Assembly (NCBI GenBank): GCA_002505765.1
Contig: DAVZ01000038.1
Span: forward strand, 1 to 13,048
DNA length: 13,048 nt
Source of the DNA: Methanobacterium sp. UBA176
GTDB lineage: Archaea > Methanobacteriota > Methanobacteria > Methanobacteriales > Methanobacteriaceae
Reading direction: 5' to 3'
The notes under the pieces are model-generated. The model ran no database searches. It saw only the letters and a program-made list of their open reading frames with translations, and was not told where the DNA came from. Position 1 is the first letter of the stretch, and every line of letters starts with the position of its first letter. Positions 11,355 to 13,048 of this stretch are shown here, piece by piece. Made by a program: the position numbers and the translations under genes.

Positions 11355-13048
11355 ATGATTAAAACATGTTCAGAATGCAAAGGTAAAGGATACAGTATCA
11401 TCAGTTACAGGATATGCGAAACCTGCCATGGTAGTGGAGTTAAAAGTGAAGTTGACATTAAAAAGCATGTTAAAGGCATTTCTAAGGGGGCAGCACAGCG
11501 TTTCGACTTAGAAGAGGAACATGAGGTTCCGTGCAGTATCTGTAAAGGTAAGGGTGAAGTAGAGGTAACTGAAGAGTGCGGGGCATGTGCAGGTAAAGGT
11601 GAAATTAATCTATGTAAAAAATGTGGTGTAAAAATTGAATCAGGAGACTACTGTAAAAACTGTGAAGTTAAAAACAAAGTGTATATACTGCATCCTGCCT
11701 GTGATATAAATGATCTTGAACTTGGTGCAGATTATAAGGGAAGGGTCACCAGGGTTGAAGACTGGGGAATATTTGTAAGTCTTTCCAAAAAGGTTTTCGG
11801 CCTTTTAAGAGGTCGTGACCTTAATTATAATGTTGGAGATGAATTATTTGTAAAAATAATAGATATTAAAAAGGGTAAGGGTGAAGTAGACCTTTCAAAA
11901 TCCAGCATCAAGGAAAAATATGAATTGATCAAACTCAAGAAAAATATTGCCCGAACTCCAATTGACGAAATAAGCACCAATTATGTGAAAAAATCGGTAA
12001 GGATAGTGGGGGAGGTAATTCAAATTCAACAAACCTCTGGACCAACAATATTTACCATTTCCGATGAAACATCCACCACATGGGCAGCGGCATTTGATGA
12101 GCCGGGAATAAGGGTGTATCCACATATTAACATAGGTAATATAGTAGAAGTTCTTGGAGAGGTGAACCTTCACAGTGGAAAGATACAGATAGAATCTGAA
12201 TCAATAGAAAAGCTCCATGGAAAAGAGTCAATCCAGGCAAGAAAATTAATTGATGAAGCTATCGATAAAAAAGCCGAACCTGAAACTACAGAATTAATGA
12301 TTCAAAGTGAAACTCTGGATGAATTAAGGGAAAGGATGAGACTTGCTGCAAAGGCCATAAGAAGAGCTATATTTGATGGAAGGTCAATTCTGGTGAGGCA
12401 TCATGCAGATGCTGATGGAATATGCGCTGGAGTGGCCATGGAAAAGGCAGTTATCCCTTTGATAAGGAATATCAACCCTGGAAGTGATGCAGAATGGCAT
12501 TTTTTTAAAAGAGCTCCAAGTAAGGCACCTTTTTATGAAGTTGAAGATGTTGTAAAGGATCTATCTTTTGCACTTGAAGATATGGAAAGACACGGCCAGA
12601 AACTCCCCTTAATTGTTCTTCTTGATAATGGATCAACTGAAGAAGATTTACTGGCTCTTATAAAAGCAAAAATTTATGATATAGAGATTGTGGTAATAGA
12701 TCATCACTATCCTGGCGAAGTGGAAAATTACAGAGTGGCAGTAGATGACTACGTTGATGTACATGTGAATCCTTACCTTGTTGGCGGTAATTCTGAAATT
12801 ACAGCAGGAGCACTGGCATATGAAGTTGCGAAGATGATAAATCCTGAAATTAAAGAGCCTTTAATGCATTTACCAGGAATAGCTGCAGTTGGAGACCATG
12901 CAAGTTCTGATGAAGCCCAAAAATACATTGAAATAGCCAATTCAAAGGGATATTCCAGGGAGGATCTTGAAAAAATAGCCACCTGCATAGACTTTGAGGC
13001 ATTTTATCTTAGATTTATGAACGGTAGAGGAATAATTGACACAATTCT
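11355..13048 (+). CDS. Archaeal RecJ-like DHH phosphoesterase with DnaJ-type zinc fingers, S1 and OB domains (3' end missing)
   Basis: The frame is open from ATG 11355 to the right edge (564 codons plus 2 nt), so the C-terminus is cut. Four DnaJ-like CxxCxGxG modules (Cys5/8, 21/24, 60/63, 75/78) are followed by a further pair of CxxC motifs (87/90, 100/103). Next come an S1-type RNA-binding domain (about 122-185, GRVTRVEDWGIFVSL), an OB fold (about 212-285) and the DHH domain, with motif I RHHADADG (348-355), an acidic motif VLLDNGS (421-427) and the DHH motif VIDHHYPG (447-454). This matches the archaea-specific RecJ-related proteins with a DnaJ zinc finger (COG1107 type). Members are presumed nucleases or phosphoesterases on DNA or RNA, but the substrate is not known from sequence. 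GAGGA at 11345-11349 supports the start. GAN, the GINS-associated nuclease, is less likely because it lacks the zinc and S1 modules. Confidence 0.9.
   Translation, partial: MIKTCSECKGKGYSIISYRICETCHGSGVKSEVDIKKHVKGISKGAAQRFDLEEEHEVPCSICKGKGEVEVTEECGACAGKGEINLCKKCGVKIESGDYCKNCEVKNKVYILHPACDINDLELGADYKGRVTRVEDWGIFVSLSKKVFGLLRGRDLNYNVGDELFVKIIDIKKGKGEVDLSKSSIKEKYELIKLKKNIARTPIDEISTNYVKKSVRIVGEVIQIQQTSGPTIFTISDETSTTWAAAFDEPGIRVYPHINIGNIVEVLGEVNLHSGKIQIESESIEKLHGKESIQARKLIDEAIDKKAEPETTELMIQSETLDELRERMRLAAKAIRRAIFDGRSILVRHHADADGICAGVAMEKAVIPLIRNINPGSDAEWHFFKRAPSKAPFYEVEDVVKDLSFALEDMERHGQKLPLIVLLDNGSTEEDLLALIKAKIYDIEIVVIDHHYPGEVENYRVAVDDYVDVHVNPYLVGGNSEITAGALAYEVAKMINPEIKEPLMHLPGIAAVGDHASSDEAQKYIEIANSKGYSREDLEKIATCIDFEAFYLRFMNGRGIIDTI

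Noticed and set aside
11895..12173. Open frames on the minus strand here and at 12773-12988
   Set aside because: Both are antisense to the RecJ-like gene, which is continuous from 11355 to the window edge.
1..13048. CRISPR arrays, tRNA or rRNA genes, insertion sequences, integrase sites, toxin-antitoxin or defence genes
   Set aside because: I looked for regularly spaced repeats, tRNA-like cloverleafs, transposase or integrase motifs and terminal repeats and found none. The HerA gene is paired with NurA, Mre11 and Rad50 and so reads as housekeeping repair rather than a HerA-based defence system.
11355..13048. Assignment of the DHH protein as GAN, the GINS-associated nuclease
   Set aside because: GAN lacks the DnaJ-type zinc fingers and S1 domain seen here.

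Overview
The window looks like a chromosomal segment of a mesophilic, AT-rich methanogenic archaeon, most likely Methanobacterium or a close relative in the Methanobacteriales. The clade is an inference from family content and style, not from a marker gene. The archaeal signs are a complete NurA-HerA-Mre11-Rad50 DNA-end-processing cluster, a DHH (RecJ-like) protein with DnaJ-type zinc fingers of the archaea-specific kind, TATA-type promoters, oligo-T terminators, and ribosome binding sites that mostly use the GGTGA(T) part of the Shine-Dalgarno sequence. The rubrerythrin plus superoxide reductase pair fits a strict anaerobe.

Layout. 1-394: the 3' end of an unrecognised gene. 489-791 (-): a compact Hsp20 small heat-shock protein; its upstream region carries an inverted repeat bracketing a TATA-like element. 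904-1371 (-): a small protein made of two winged-helix-like halves, probably a regulator, divergent from the repair cluster. 1372-1708: a divergent non-coding region with a 9-bp direct repeat at 10-bp spacing over a TATA-like element. 1709-7735 (+): nurA, herA, mre11 and rad50, tightly packed and probably one operon. 7739-9124 (-): a DHA2-type MFS exporter, convergent with rad50 and separated from it by only 3 bp. 9125-9495: a divergent promoter region. 9496-10480 (+): rubrerythrin and 2Fe-superoxide reductase, followed by two oligo-T terminators. 10710-11204 (+): a small predicted lipoprotein. 11355 to the right edge (+): an archaeal RecJ-like DHH protein with zinc-finger, S1 and OB domains, cut by the window end.

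How the genes work together. Mre11-Rad50 senses and trims DNA ends, and the HerA translocase with NurA nuclease makes the long 3' overhang for recombination. Superoxide reductase turns superoxide into peroxide and rubrerythrin reduces peroxide to water. The DHH protein is a third nuclease-type gene nearby, but it has its own promoter.

I see no undescribed defence or mobile system: there are no CRISPR repeats, transposases, tRNAs or integrase sites. The points most worth checking are a Ser in place of the usual Asn in Mre11 phosphoesterase motif III, an unusually short Rad50 coiled coil, a possible frameshift or uORF at the nurA start, an unannounced TTG start for mre11, and several small operator- or hairpin-like repeats in promoters and leaders.
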